Assembly (NCBI RefSeq): GCF_900609055.1
Contig: NZ_UXAW01000075.1
Coordinates: 20,442 to 84,441 of the forward strand
Length of the DNA: 64,000 nt
Reading direction: 5' to 3'
DNA from: Pseudogemmobacter humi
GTDB lineage: Bacteria; Pseudomonadota; Alphaproteobacteria; Rhodobacterales; Rhodobacteraceae
A model generated the notes under the pieces. That model made no database searches. It was not told the origin of the DNA and saw only the letters and a list, made by a program, of their open reading frames with translations. The translations under genes were made by a program, and so were the position numbers. Positions 53,755 to 63,830 of this stretch are shown here, piece after piece. The stretch's first letter is position 1. Every line of letters begins with the position of its first letter.

Positions 53755-55095
53755 TCAGAGACTGGGGCCGGGCACCAGCTTCGTCCCGTCGCTGAAGCGC
53801 GACAGGCGGAAGCGGGTCAGATCATGGCCCGGATCGCGCCCGAGGGTCAGATCGGCGATCACCCGGCCCATGCCGGGGCCGATGCCGAAGCCGTGGCCGG
53901 AAAGCCCGGTCGCGATGATCAGCCCGCCGAGCGGCGCGCGGTCGATCACCGGCACGATATCGGGCATGGTCTCGATCATGCCCGCCCAGGCGGCGGCGAT
54001 CTTCGGCCGGCCGATCCCGGGGAAGGCCCCGGCGAAACGGTCGCGCAGCCGCCCGATGGCGCGGCGGTTCGGCTTCGGGTCCAGGATGCGCAGCCGCTCG
54101 AACGGGCTTTCCAGATCGCCGTCCAGCCAGCGCGGGGTGGACCAGGCGTCGGGGAAGCCGCGCGGCGCCATCGGGCGAAAGCCGGTGTTCGAGAAGGTCC
54201 GGCCGATCAGCGGCAGATAGGTGAAGAATTCGCGGAACGCATCGGGGCCGATCCAGAAATCATGATGATCGCCGGGCGCGAGCGTATAGCCGCCATCCAC
54301 GCGGCGGCGGAAGGCGAAATAGCTGTCGGCGGCAGCACCCGCAAAGACCTCGGGCAAGGGTTCGGTCGCGGCGACGCTGGCCAGAACGGAAAGCTGCGGG
54401 ATCCGAACGCCATGCGCGCGCAGGAAGAGCCGCGACCAGGCCCCCGCCGCGACCACCACCTGGTCGCAGGCGATCCGTCCGGCCTCGGTCACCACGCCCG
54501 CAACCTGCCCTGCCGCGATGTCCAGGCAACGCACCGCGCAGTTCTCGCGGATCGTCACGCCCTTTTCCGCCGCCAGACGCGCCAGCAGCGGCACCGCGAC
54601 GAAAGGCTCGGCGCGGGCGTCCGAGGCGGTCCAGAGCCCGCCTTTCCAGTCCGCGCGGGCCGAGGGGATCATCTGCGCGACCTCCGCCCCTGAAATCAGC
54701 CGGCTGTCCACGCCAGAGCCCGCGACCATATCGAGCCAGGCCTGAAACCCGGCCATGTCGCCCTCTTCATTGGCGAGATACATCACCCCGGTCTCGCGAT
54801 AGCCAAGCGGATCGCCGAGGCCCCGGGCCAGATCCTGCCAGATCCGCAGACTCTCCATCACGATCGGCAGTTCCGCCGGATCGCGGCCCTGCTGGCGGAT
54901 CCAGCCCCAGTTGCGGCTGGATTGTTCGCCCGCGATGCGGCCCTTCTCGCAGAGCACCACCTTCGCACCGCGTTCCGCCAGGTAATATGCGGTCATGACG
55001 CCGATGATGCCGCCGCCGATCACCACCACATCGGCGCGCGCGGGCAGTTCGGCGGCGAAGCCGACCGGGGTGTCAATCGTGATCGGGAATCTCAT
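53755..55095 (-). CDS. FAD-dependent D-amino-acid-dehydrogenase/oxidase-like protein
   Basis: 446 residues, DAO family. FAD-binding ADVVVIGGGIIGVMTAYYLAE near 20-40 and the second FAD strand AERGAKVVLCEKG. SSRNWGWIRQQGRDPAELP is typical of DadA/glycine-oxidase-like proteins, as is the C-terminal PVIDRAPLGGLIIATGLSGHGFG. It oxidises some amine or amino acid; the neighbouring M20 gene hints at release and oxidation of an amino acid, which is inference. Confidence 0.85.
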   Translation of the reverse strand: MRFPITIDTPVGFAAELPARADVVVIGGGIIGVMTAYYLAERGAKVVLCEKGRIAGEQSSRNWGWIRQQGRDPAELPIVMESLRIWQDLARGLGDPLGYRETGVMYLANEEGDMAGFQAWLDMVAGSGVDSRLISGAEVAQMIPSARADWKGGLWTASDARAEPFVAVPLLARLAAEKGVTIRENCAVRCLDIAAGQVAGVVTEAGRIACDQVVVAAGAWSRLFLRAHGVRIPQLSVLASVAATEPLPEVFAGAAADSYFAFRRRVDGGYTLAPGDHHDFWIGPDAFREFFTYLPLIGRTFSNTGFRPMAPRGFPDAWSTPRWLDGDLESPFERLRILDPKPNRRAIGRLRDRFAGAFPGIGRPKIAAAWAGMIETMPDIVPVIDRAPLGGLIIATGLSGHGFGIGPGMGRVIADLTLGRDPGHDLTRFRLSRFSDGTKLVPGPSL

Positions 55096-55169
55096 GGCGG
55101 ACCTTCGCGCGCGGGGGATCGGCCGCGAAAATCGCGCCGGAACGCGGCAGGGTCAACGGAAATCCGCGC

Positions 55170-56459
55170 TCAGTGGAAGCTGCGCTTGATCCGCCGCAAC
55201 CCAAGCCACACCAGCGCCAGCACCGGCAGCACCAGCGCCGCCGTCAGCGCCTCTTTGCCAAGGCCCGCCAGTTTCGCCAGCGGATAAAGCGCATAAGAGG
55301 CGAGGCTGACCGCGTAATAGCTGATCGCCACCACCGAAAGCCCCTCGACCGTGTGTTGCAGCCGCAAAGCCAGATCGGCGCGGCGGTCCATGCTTTCCAG
55401 AAGCCGCTGGTTCTGTGCCGAGCGGTCGACATCGACCCGCGTGCGCAACAGCTCCGCCGCCCGTTCGGCCCGCTCCGACAGCGCATGAAGCCGCTTTTCC
55501 GCGGATTTCACCGTGCGCATCGCCGGATCATAGCGGCGCATCATGAATTCGCCGAAGGTCTGGCGGCCCTCGATCCGCTCTTCGCGCAGGACCTGGATGC
55601 GCTGGTTCAGGATCGCCTCATAGGCCGCCGTCGCCCCGAAGCGGAACGAGACCCGCACCGCAAGACGTTCGAGTTCGGCCGAAATCGAGAGCAGGTCATG
55701 CAGCACCGCCTCGGGCGCGGGGCCGCCCGCCGGCGTGTCGAGCCCGGCCACCAGGTCCGACAGCCGCGGGTCGAGCCGGTTGAGATGGCCGGTCAGATCG
55801 CGCGCCCGCATCAGGCCCAGCATCGACATGGCGCGGTAGACCTCAATCTCGCACAGTCTTTGCAGGATCCGCCCCACCCGGCGGCGCCCGGTGCCGGGGC
55901 GGACGAAAACCGCAAAGCGCATGTGCCCGGCCGGGTCGATGCGGAAATCGCCTGCGATCACCGCCGCGCCGTCGACGACTTTGGAAATCGCAAGGCTTTC
56001 GGGCACGAACCAGTCCTCGGCCCGGACGAAAATCTCGCCCATGCTGGCGGGCATCGGTTCGATGCGGATCAACAGCGCGGCAAGGCGGCGGCCCGGGGCG
56101 GCGGCGATCCAGTCGGCGGGGAAAATTTCCGCCTCGGCCGGATCGAAAGGCCGCGCCGAAAGGCCCGGCGAAAACGCCGAATAGGTCACGAATTCGGTAT
56201 GGCTTTCCCATTTGAGCTCGGCCCGCCCCATCGGGCCGGAGTAATGGGTCGCCTCGGGCTGGGGATGGGCGCCGCCGTGGCGGTCGATCAGATCGAGCAG
56301 ATGTGCCCGGTCCTGCGCGCGGTCGCGCCCGGCGGCGTCCTCGGGCTCCTTGAACGCCATGACCACCGCGGTGCAGGGCACGTCCAGCGCCGGGAAAGGC
56401 CGGGCGTGCAGCTCGTTCACCGTGGCATAGCGTTGCGGATGGTCGGAGTCAGGGGTCAT
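55170..56459 (-). CDS. DUF3422 family membrane-associated protein
   Basis: 429 residues. The N-terminal half matches DUF3422 (RYATVNELHARPFPALDVP, SHTEFVTYSAFSPG). A long helical region follows (about 290-365, QVLREERIEGRQTFGEFM), then two C-terminal transmembrane helices (about 375-420, VAISYYAVSLASYALYPLA and AALVLPVLALVWLGL). In domain layout it is like a membrane-anchored cytoplasmic protein. No known function. Confidence 0.85.
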   Translation of the reverse strand: MTPDSDHPQRYATVNELHARPFPALDVPCTAVVMAFKEPEDAAGRDRAQDRAHLLDLIDRHGGAHPQPEATHYSGPMGRAELKWESHTEFVTYSAFSPGLSARPFDPAEAEIFPADWIAAAPGRRLAALLIRIEPMPASMGEIFVRAEDWFVPESLAISKVVDGAAVIAGDFRIDPAGHMRFAVFVRPGTGRRRVGRILQRLCEIEVYRAMSMLGLMRARDLTGHLNRLDPRLSDLVAGLDTPAGGPAPEAVLHDLLSISAELERLAVRVSFRFGATAAYEAILNQRIQVLREERIEGRQTFGEFMMRRYDPAMRTVKSAEKRLHALSERAERAAELLRTRVDVDRSAQNQRLLESMDRRADLALRLQHTVEGLSVVAISYYAVSLASYALYPLAKLAGLGKEALTAALVLPVLALVWLGLRRIKRSFH

Positions 56460-56585
56460 AGGGGCGCCGTCGGATTTGCAGGTCAGGGGCCGTTATGCCG
56501 CCCGCACGGGCGGTTTCCAGCGCTTTCCCCGCATACCAGGGCATGCGGGGGATCTGTTGCCTGGATGCCAGAGCCGGATCGGCGG

Positions 56586-57845
56586 TCAGCCGCGTATCGT
56601 GCCGTCTCCGGTCACCAGATATTTGAAACTGCACAATTGTTCGGCACCGACCGGACCGCGGGCATGCATCTTGCCGGTGGCGATGCCGATCTCGGCCCCC
56701 ATGCCGAATTCGCCGCCATCAGCGAACTGGGTCGAGGCATTGCGCATCAGGATCGCCGAATCGAGCCGCTCGAAGAAACGCGCCGCGGTGGTGTCGTTCT
56801 CAGTGAGGATGCTCTCGGTATGGCCCGAGCCGTAGCGGCGGATATGGGCGATGGCCTCGTCCACCCCATCGACCAGTTTCGCGGCGATGATCATGTCGAG
56901 AAACTCGCGGCCGAAGTCGTCGGGCGCCGCCTGCACCGTGCCGGGCACCTTCAGAAGCTCTCCTTCCGTCCTGACCTCGACCCCGGCCTTCAGCAGATCC
57001 TCGATCAGCACCGGCCCATGTTTCGTGTAGAACTGCCAGTCGATCAGCAGGCATTCCGCCGCGCCGCAGATGCCGGTGCGGCGGGTCTTGGCGTTCAGCA
57101 CCACCCGGCGGGCCTTTTCCAGGTCGGCGTCGCGGTCGGCATAGACATGGCAGATGCCGTCGAGATGGGCGAAGACCGGCACCCGCGCCTCGCGCTGGAC
57201 CAGCCCGACAAGGCCCTTGCCGCCCCTGGGCACGATCACGTCGATATAATCGACCGCCTTCAGCATGGCCTCGACCATGGCGCGCTCGCGGGTGGGGACA
57301 AGCTGGATCGCCGCCTCGGGCAGGCCGGCCTGCTGCAAACCGCGGATCATGCAGCCGTGGATCGCCTCCGAGGAATGGAAGCTCTCGGATCCGCCGCGCA
57401 GGATCACCGCATTGCCGGCTTTCAGACAAAGCGCCCCGGCATCGGCGGTGACATTGGGGCGGCTCTCATAGATCACCCCCACCACGCCCAGAGGCGTAGC
57501 CACCCGCTGGATGTGCAGGCCATTGGGCCGGTCCCATTCCGCCAGCACCCGGCCGACCGGATCGCGCTGCTCCGCCACCGCGCGCAGCCCGTCGACGATG
57601 CCGCGCAGCCGGGTCTCATCCAGCCGCAGCCGGTCGATCATCGCCGGGCTGAGCCCTTTCTGCGCTGCAAAATCCAGATCGAGAACATTGGCATCGAAAA
57701 TCTCCTGCCGCCGCTCCCATACCTCATGCGCGGCAGAGATCAGCGCGGCGGCCTTGCGCTCGGAGGAGGCGAAAGCCAGCTCCGCCGCCGCCGCCCGCGC
57801 CTTCGCGCCGATCTCTGCCATCAGATCCGTATATTGCCCGTCCAT
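56586..57845 (-). CDS. proA: Glutamate-5-semialdehyde dehydrogenase
   Basis: Second enzyme of proline synthesis; reduces gamma-glutamyl phosphate with NADPH. 419 residues with the catalytic cysteine in [15 protein letters not shown] and [25 protein letters not shown] and [13 protein letters not shown] typical of the family. AAGGAGAGGG precedes ATG. It follows proB on the same strand after a 105-bp gap that contains three palindromes. Confidence 0.96.
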   Translation of the reverse strand: MDGQYTDLMAEIGAKARAAAAELAFASSERKAAALISAAHEVWERRQEIFDANVLDLDFAAQKGLSPAMIDRLRLDETRLRGIVDGLRAVAEQRDPVGRVLAEWDRPNGLHIQRVATPLGVVGVIYESRPNVTADAGALCLKAGNAVILRGGSESFHSSEAIHGCMIRGLQQAGLPEAAIQLVPTRERAMVEAMLKAVDYIDVIVPRGGKGLVGLVQREARVPVFAHLDGICHVYADRDADLEKARRVVLNAKTRRTGICGAAECLLIDWQFYTKHGPVLIEDLLKAGVEVRTEGELLKVPGTVQAAPDDFGREFLDMIIAAKLVDGVDEAIAHIRRYGSGHTESILTENDTTAARFFERLDSAILMRNASTQFADGGEFGMGAEIGIATGKMHARGPVGAEQLCSFKYLVTGDGTIRG

Positions 57846-57868
57846 CGCCCTCTCCTTCGCCCGGGAAG

Positions 57869-57935
57869 CGGAGTTTTCAAAAACTCCGCGCCGGAGCCTT
57901 CCAAGGCTCCGGTCCGATTTCTTCCAAGAAATCGG
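57869..57935. repeat. Triple palindrome, array C, between proB and proA
   Basis: Three consecutive palindromes with 9-10-bp arms around a 2-nt centre: 57869-57888 (arms CGGAGTTTT / AAAACTCCG), 57891-57912 (core AGCCTTCCAAGGCT), 57914-57935 (core TTTCTTCCAAGAAA). Unlike arrays A and B the flanking genes are codirectional, so here it would act within or between proB and proA transcripts. Confidence 0.75.
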
Positions 57936-57950
57936 GCCTGCCGCGCCCGC

Positions 57951-59045
57951 TCACATCACCATATCGTCGCGGTGCACCAGCGCCGCGCGGCCCTGATAGC
58001 CGAGGATCGCCTCGATCTCGCCCGAGCGATGGCCCGCGATGGCCTTCGCCTCGGCCGAGGTATAACGCACCAGCCCCTTGCCAAGCACCGCGCCCTCGGG
58101 CGACAGGATCGCCACCGGCTCGCCGCGCCCGAATGTGCCGGTGACCTTCGTCACCCCCGCCGGAAGCAGGCTCTTCCCCGCCCGCAACGCCGTCGCCGCG
58201 CCCGCGTCCAGCCGCAATTCGCCCCTCGGCTTCATCGCCGCGATCCAGCGCTTGCGCGCGGCCTGCGGATCGCCCTCGGGCAGGAACCAGGTCCGGCTCG
58301 CGCCCTCGGCCAGTGCTTTCAGCGGCCGCGGCCCTGACCCCTCCATGATCGCCATGGCGCAGCCCCCGGCCACCGCGGTCCGGGCCGCCATCAGCTTGGT
58401 CTTCATGCCGCCTTTCGACAGGCCGGAGATCGGATCGCCTGCCATCGCCTCGATCCCGGGCGTGATCCGCTCGACCAGATCGAAACGCACGGCGGTCGGG
58501 TCCTCCTTCGGATTGGCGGAATAGAAGCCGTCCACATCCGACAGCAGCACCAGCTGATCCGCCCCCGCCGTCACCGCGATCTGCGCCGCCAGCCGGTCGT
58601 TGTCGCCGAAGCGGATCTCGTCGGTCGCCACGGTGTCGTTCTCGTTCACGATCGGCACCACGCCGAGGCCGAGCAGCGTCTCCATCGTCGCGCGGCTGTT
58701 GAGGTAGCGGCGCCGGTCGGTGGTGTCCTCCAGCGTGACCAGCACCTGGGCGGTGGTGATCCCGTGCGGCGCCAGCACTTCCTCATAGGCGCGGGCGAGC
58801 CGGATCTGCCCGACCGCCGCCGCCGCCTGGCTCTGCTCCAGCGTAAGCGCGCCTGCGGGCAGGCCCAGCACGATCCGCCCGAGCGCGATCGAGCCCGATG
58901 AGACCAGCACCACCTGCGTGCCCCGAACGCGCGCCTCGGCCACATCAAGCGCAAGCGCCGAAAGCCAGGCCTGTTTCAGCCCCTTCGCCCGGTCCACGAG
59001 CAGCGCCGAGCCGATCTTGATCACGAGGCGCCGCGCCTCGCGCAC
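57951..59045 (-). CDS. proB: Glutamate 5-kinase
   Basis: First enzyme of proline synthesis, normally feedback-inhibited by proline. 364 residues from GTG 59045: an amino-acid-kinase domain ([46 protein letters not shown]) and a C-terminal PUA domain (about 280-364, [19 protein letters not shown]). The GTG has no ribosome-binding site, but an AGGAGG at 59086-59091 lies 7 nt before an in-frame CTG at 59078, which would give a 375-residue protein starting [11 protein letters not shown]. That start would overlap obgE by 13 nt. Confidence 0.93.
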   Translation of the reverse strand: MREARRLVIKIGSALLVDRAKGLKQAWLSALALDVAEARVRGTQVVLVSSGSIALGRIVLGLPAGALTLEQSQAAAAVGQIRLARAYEEVLAPHGITTAQVLVTLEDTTDRRRYLNSRATMETLLGLGVVPIVNENDTVATDEIRFGDNDRLAAQIAVTAGADQLVLLSDVDGFYSANPKEDPTAVRFDLVERITPGIEAMAGDPISGLSKGGMKTKLMAARTAVAGGCAMAIMEGSGPRPLKALAEGASRTWFLPEGDPQAARKRWIAAMKPRGELRLDAGAATALRAGKSLLPAGVTKVTGTFGRGEPVAILSPEGAVLGKGLVRYTSAEAKAIAGHRSGEIEAILGYQGRAALVHRDDMVM

Positions 59046-59065
59046 GTCGGGCGCGCGGTTTTCGG

Positions 59066-60094
<1,029 letters not shown>

Positions 60095-60190
60095 TCAGGC
60101 GCTTTCGTCAGGATTTTTTCGCGATACAGGAGAAGGGCCGCCACCTCAAGCGAGCCCTCTGCGCGGGCGGAAAGGTCGGCTGCCTCCGGC

Positions 60191-60213
60191 GGGGGTATTT
60201 ATATCAGGCTGAA
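60191..60213 (+). repeat. Extragenic repeat motif copy 4
   Basis: GGGGGTATTTATATCAGGCT followed by GAA, in the 228-bp gap upstream of obgE. Together with copy 5 in opposite orientation it forms an inverted pair around CCCGGCGCTTTCGGG. Confidence 0.5.
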
Positions 60214-60235
60214 TGGGATTTCCCGGCGCTTTCGG

Positions 60236-60266
60236 GCTTTCACCCTGATGCAAATACCCCGGGGGA
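60236..60266 (-). repeat. Extragenic repeat motif copy 5 (inverted)
   Basis: On the minus strand: CCCCGGGGTATTTGCATCAG then GGTGAAAGC. It is almost identical to copy 1 at 2706-2735. Its inverted partner is copy 4, 22 bp away. Confidence 0.55.
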
Positions 60267-60319
60267 GTCGCTCCGCAGGAGCGGCGGGGGCAGCGCCCCC
60301 TTCTTACGGCGCCCCTTCT

Positions 60320-60832
60320 TTACGGAGACGGTCGCTCGTCCAGCCGCAGTTCCATGAAGCGCAGATCCAGCCAGCGGCCGAATTTCTGCCCGACCTCGCG
60401 CATGACCTGATCGCCGGTGAAACCGAGGCTCTGGTGCAGCGCGACCGAAGCCGCGTTGCCGGCCTCGATCCCTGCCACCATGACATGCAGGCCCGCCGCC
60501 CGCGCGCGGGCGATCAGCGCCTGCATCAGCGCGCGCGCATGGCCCCTGCCCCGGAAGGCTTCTCCGACATAGACGGAATGCTCGACCGTCAGCCGGTAGC
60601 CGTCGAAAGCCCGCCAGGGACCGTAAGAGGCATAGCCCGCGACCTCGCCCCCGAGATCGGCCACCAGCACCGGAAAGCCCGCCGCCTGGCGTGCCATGAG
60701 CCAGTCGCGCCGGTTGGCCTCGTCGACCAGGGTATCGTTCCAGATCGCGGTCGTATGGCGCACGGCATGATTGCAGATCGCGGCGATGGCCGCCGCATCG
60801 GCGGGCCCGGCATCGCGCAGGATCGCGCTCAC
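60320..60832 (-). CDS. GNAT N-acetyltransferase (phosphinothricin-acetyltransferase-like)
   Basis: 170 residues from GTG 60832, which overlaps the upstream gene's stop (GTGA). ILRDAGPADAAAIAAICNHAV, then HSVYVGEAFRGRGHARALMQ (acetyl-CoA-binding R-G-x-G-x-A) and GIEAGNAASVALHQSLGF are characteristic of the PAT/bar subfamily that acetylates small amines or amino-acid analogues such as methionine sulfoximine. No resistance role is implied by context. Confidence 0.85.
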   Translation of the reverse strand: MSAILRDAGPADAAAIAAICNHAVRHTTAIWNDTLVDEANRRDWLMARQAAGFPVLVADLGGEVAGYASYGPWRAFDGYRLTVEHSVYVGEAFRGRGHARALMQALIARARAAGLHVMVAGIEAGNAASVALHQSLGFTGDQVMREVGQKFGRWLDLRFMELRLDERPSP

Positions 60833-61404
60833 TTCACCAGCTTTCGGATATAGGTCCAGGTCGGCACGATCGCATTGCGCGCGACCGAGAACGCCTCGGC
60901 ATCGCCCAGATATTCGAACCCCGCATTGGTCAGCACCCGGGCCGAGCCCGGATTGTCCTGGAACACTTCGGCGAAATAGGTGCTGTCCGCCAGCGGATTG
61001 GCCGCGATCAGCGCCCGCACCGCCTCGGAGGCGATCCCGGTGTTCCAGAACACCGGCGCGACCCAATAGGCCACTTCGGACTGGCCCGAGCGCCCGGCCT
61101 TCACCTCCATCGGCTTGAGGCTGATGACGCCGAGAAGTTCCGCCAGCCCGCTGTCGGATCCGTCCATCACCCAGACCGAGCCGGGCCGGTCATGCGTCAT
61201 CGCCCGGGCCACATAGGCCTCGGCCGCGCCGGGCGGAAACGGATGCGGGATGTTCTGCGTGGCCTCGGCCACCCTGCGATCGCCCGCGTAATGCGCGATG
61301 AGCCCGGCGTCCGAGGTCCGCACGGCGCGCAGCACGAAACGGCCTGCTTCTATCCTTGCCCCGGCGAACGCATCGTCCGGGGTCGGGATCGTATCGAGAA
61401 CCAT
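60829..61404 (-). CDS. GNAT N-acetyltransferase (RimJ-like)
   Basis: 191 residues from ATG 61404 with GGAGGGAAG upstream; the frame upstream to 61437 has no support. Acetyltransf_3 type: FVLRAVRTSDAGLIAHYAGD, VAYWVAPVFWNTGIASEAVR with the acetyl-CoA loop, and FQDNPGSARVLTNAGFEY. Coupled by a 4-nt overlap to a second acetyltransferase. Located downstream of rpmA on the same strand. Confidence 0.82.
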   Translation of the reverse strand: MVLDTIPTPDDAFAGARIEAGRFVLRAVRTSDAGLIAHYAGDRRVAEATQNIPHPFPPGAAEAYVARAMTHDRPGSVWVMDGSDSGLAELLGVISLKPMEVKAGRSGQSEVAYWVAPVFWNTGIASEAVRALIAANPLADSTYFAEVFQDNPGSARVLTNAGFEYLGDAEAFSVARNAIVPTWTYIRKLVK

Positions 61405-61545
61405 GGCTTCCCTCCTGCCTGAAGCACATTTGGGCATGTCATCCCGGTTTTCCCACCCCCGCCGGGTCTTTTCCGCGGCGGAAATGAGGAAAGGGACCGG
61501 CTTTTCAGCCGATCCCCCGATACATTCCGAATGTAACGGTCCGGC

Positions 61546-61815
61546 TTACTCGGCAGCCTCCACCGCCGGGAGGACCGAAATGAAGGTGCGGCCCTTGAGG
61601 CCCTTGCGGAATTTGACCGCGCCCTCGACGGTGGCGAAGATGGTATGGTCCTTGCCCATGCCCACGCCCTGCCCCGGGAAGAAGGTGGTTCCGCGCTGGC
61701 GCACGATGATATTGCCCGGGATGACGGCCTGGCCGCCATAGAGCTTCACACCCAGACGACGGCCGGCCGAGTCGCGACCGTTGCGGGACGAACCGCCTGC
61801 CTTTTTCTGTGCCAT
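61546..61815 (-). CDS. rpmA: 50S ribosomal protein L27
   Basis: 89 residues. The N-terminus [20 protein letters not shown] reaches the peptidyl-transferase centre, and [20 protein letters not shown] is diagnostic. Follows rplU after a 6-nt gap, the universal rplU-rpmA pair. Confidence 0.98.
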   Translation of the reverse strand: MAQKKAGGSSRNGRDSAGRRLGVKLYGGQAVIPGNIIVRQRGTTFFPGQGVGMGKDHTIFATVEGAVKFRKGLKGRTFISVLPAVEAAE

Positions 61816-61821
61816 GGGGGA

Positions 61822-62271
61822 TTACTCCTTCGCTTCGGCGGCCTTGCGGGCGCGCTTCGGTTTCTCGGCGGCTTCCGGGGCGGCCTTCGCGGCTCCGGGG
61901 GCCTCATGGGCGGCGCGGCGCGCATCGGCGGTGCCGGTGGCGGCTTTCACGCCCGACTTTTCCGCGCCCGAGGCGAGGACATCGGTCACGCGCAGCAGCG
62001 TCAGCTGCTGGCGGTGGCCGCGGGTGCGCTGCGAGGAGTGCTTGCGGCGGCGTTTGACGTAGGAAATGGTTTTCGGGCCTTTGATCTGTTCGATCACTTC
62101 GGCCTGCACCGCGGCGCCGGCCACCAGAGGCGCGCCGACGGTGCTGTCCACCATCAGGATTTCGTTGAACTGGATCTTGTCGCCAGCCACCGCGTCAAGC
62201 TTTTCAACGCGCAGAACGTCACCCGCCTGCACCTTGTATTGCTTGCCGCCGGTCTTCAGGACCGCAAACAT
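61822..62271 (-). CDS. rplU: 50S ribosomal protein L21
   Basis: 149 residues. The first ~103 form the normal L21 (MFAVLKTGGKQYKVQAGDVL, YVKRRRKHSSQRTRGHRQQL). The last ~45 are an Ala/Lys/Glu-rich tail (KAAPEAAEKPKRARKAAEAK), an extension common in alphaproteobacteria. AAGGAAG precedes ATG. Confidence 0.97.
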   Translation of the reverse strand: MFAVLKTGGKQYKVQAGDVLRVEKLDAVAGDKIQFNEILMVDSTVGAPLVAGAAVQAEVIEQIKGPKTISYVKRRRKHSSQRTRGHRQQLTLLRVTDVLASGAEKSGVKAATGTADARRAAHEAPGAAKAAPEAAEKPKRARKAAEAKE

Positions 62272-62399
62272 GGGTCTTCCTTCCTTCGTTGCCCGCGTCC
62301 TGCGGCCCCTGTTTGCCGGGCATTCCCGGTTCAGGCGTTGGTGGGTTTCCCCGCCTTCGGACAGCGCATCCGTTGCCGGATGATGTTCAAATAAAACCG

Positions 62400-62421
62400 C
62401 CCCGGGATTCGCACCCCGGGG
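62400..62421 (-). terminator. Terminator of the DUF2059 gene
   Basis: CCCCGGG pairs with CCCGGGG around an 8-nt loop; on the minus strand the stem is followed by CGG and TTTTATTT. It lies about 60 bp past the DUF2059 stop and upstream of rplU. Confidence 0.75.
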
Positions 62422-62478
62422 AGATGCGCGCTTATGAAGCCTAGGGCCGTCCGCGTCAAGGCCCCGCAGGGCCGCGGC

Positions 62479-63363
62479 TCAGATCTCGCTGCCCTGCATC
62501 GCCCGCCCCACCTCATGGCCAAGCTCGCGCATCACCGGCGTGAAAGCCGCATCGAACCCGGCGAACAGCGCGGCGTTGATCTCGCGGCCCCCGGGCGTGG
62601 CCGTGAAGTCGATATAGGCCTGCAACTCGGCGTCGCTCAGCGGCGCATAGGCCAGTGCCATATAGGTCAGAAGCCAGGCGGTGGTGGTGGCACGGATCTC
62701 GCCCTCCTGGCGCCAGACCTGGGCCATGCGCTCGTCTTGCGGCAGGCGCTGCGCGGCGGGCAGCGTCTCCGTCAGCCCTTCGTCGAAGGCCGCCGCGCCG
62801 GTGAGGCCCGCGGCGACATTGCTCTCGATCAGATCCCCCGCCTCGATCAGAGCGCGGATCAGCCGCAGCCGCGGCGCGCGGGCATCGCGCAGCTTGTCCG
62901 CCGCCACTTCGGCCGCCTCGCGCGCGGCCTCATCCAGCAGCACGCGCCGCGCTTCGATCTCCAGCGTGACGATGCGCTGTCCGGCGGCAGAGCCGAAGAA
63001 GTCCCGGGCCGCGTCGATGGCCCCGGGCTTCTCCGCCAGAGCGGCGGCGAATGCCTCATCGAACCGCACCTCCATCCTCTGCGGATCGTAGATCCGGGCG
63101 ACGGTCTGCTGCCAGCGCGCGCCATCGCGGCCCGGAAACATGCTCTGCCCGAGCGAGGCGCCATAGGCCCCGCCCTCTTCCGCCAGCACCGGGAACAGTT
63201 CGCTGAGCCGCAACTCGTCCAGCAGCGCGCCGGTGTCGGCGGCTTTCTGAACCACCTCGGCCCGCGCCGGCGCCTGCTGCATGAAAACGAGCGGCGCGAG
63301 CCCGAGCGCCCCCGCCGCCAGGGCAAGACGCAGAGCGCGCGCAACGCCGACAGATCCCCGCAT
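62479..63363 (-). CDS. Secreted DUF2059 protein
   Basis: 294 residues from ATG 63363, which yields a signal peptide (LRLALAAGALGLAPLVFMQQAPARA). The mature part is largely helical with two DUF2059-like halves: DELRLSELFPVLAEEG, ARIYDPQRMEVRFDEAFAA, and near the C-terminus ALAYAPLSDAELQAYIDFTA. The last segment is the most typical of DUF2059. Function unknown, probably periplasmic. Confidence 0.8.
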   Translation of the reverse strand: MRGSVGVARALRLALAAGALGLAPLVFMQQAPARAEVVQKAADTGALLDELRLSELFPVLAEEGGAYGASLGQSMFPGRDGARWQQTVARIYDPQRMEVRFDEAFAAALAEKPGAIDAARDFFGSAAGQRIVTLEIEARRVLLDEAAREAAEVAADKLRDARAPRLRLIRALIEAGDLIESNVAAGLTGAAAFDEGLTETLPAAQRLPQDERMAQVWRQEGEIRATTTAWLLTYMALAYAPLSDAELQAYIDFTATPGGREINAALFAGFDAAFTPVMRELGHEVGRAMQGSEI

Positions 63364-63518
63364 CCGCCCTCTCCCTTTCGCGAAAATTCCCGCCGTCAGC
63401 TTAGGCGCAGCGCCCGCCGGGGCCAAGACCGGGAAATCTCAAACCTGCGTGCGCAGAGGGCTTGCGCTTGCCCGAAGTCCCCGCTAAACCCCCGCCTCAC
63501 AGACGACCCCCAAAGCGC

Positions 63519-63608
<90 letters not shown>

Positions 63609-63830
63609 CTTCGGTATAAAACCGGGAACGCCGATTCCCGCCGATTTCCCTCCTTTAGTGGCTATCAGCGCCCTCAACAGCGTGTTTTTGCTGCCGTTGA
63701 TGTAGATCGCATCGTCCGCGACCTCGACGCACTGTGCGAAAGCCCGGACATGATCCCGCCGATAGCCGCCCTTTCCAAGCCGGAGCCGGGTGCGGGCTTC
63801 GGACGCCAGTTCCCGCACGGCCGCGCCTGT
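63609..63830 (-). pseudogene. C-terminal remnant of a serine site-specific recombinase
   Basis: About 74 codons in one open frame from the edge of the IS element to the tRNA-Ser CCA end. Segments VRELASEARTRLR, GGYRRDHVRAFAQCVEVADD, YINGSKNTLLRALIA and GVPGFIPKW match the C-terminal end of serine recombinases carried by rhodobacterial phages and islands. The catalytic N-terminus is missing, cut by the IS5-type insertion. The frame runs into the tRNA gene, encoding WRRGWDSNPRW there, as commonly seen for members integrated at tRNA genes. Confidence 0.75.

Noticed and set aside
55173..58337. 1054-residue plus-strand open frame
   Set aside because: Antisense to DUF3422, proA and proB; His/Arg/Gln-rich composition typical of reverse-frame shadows.
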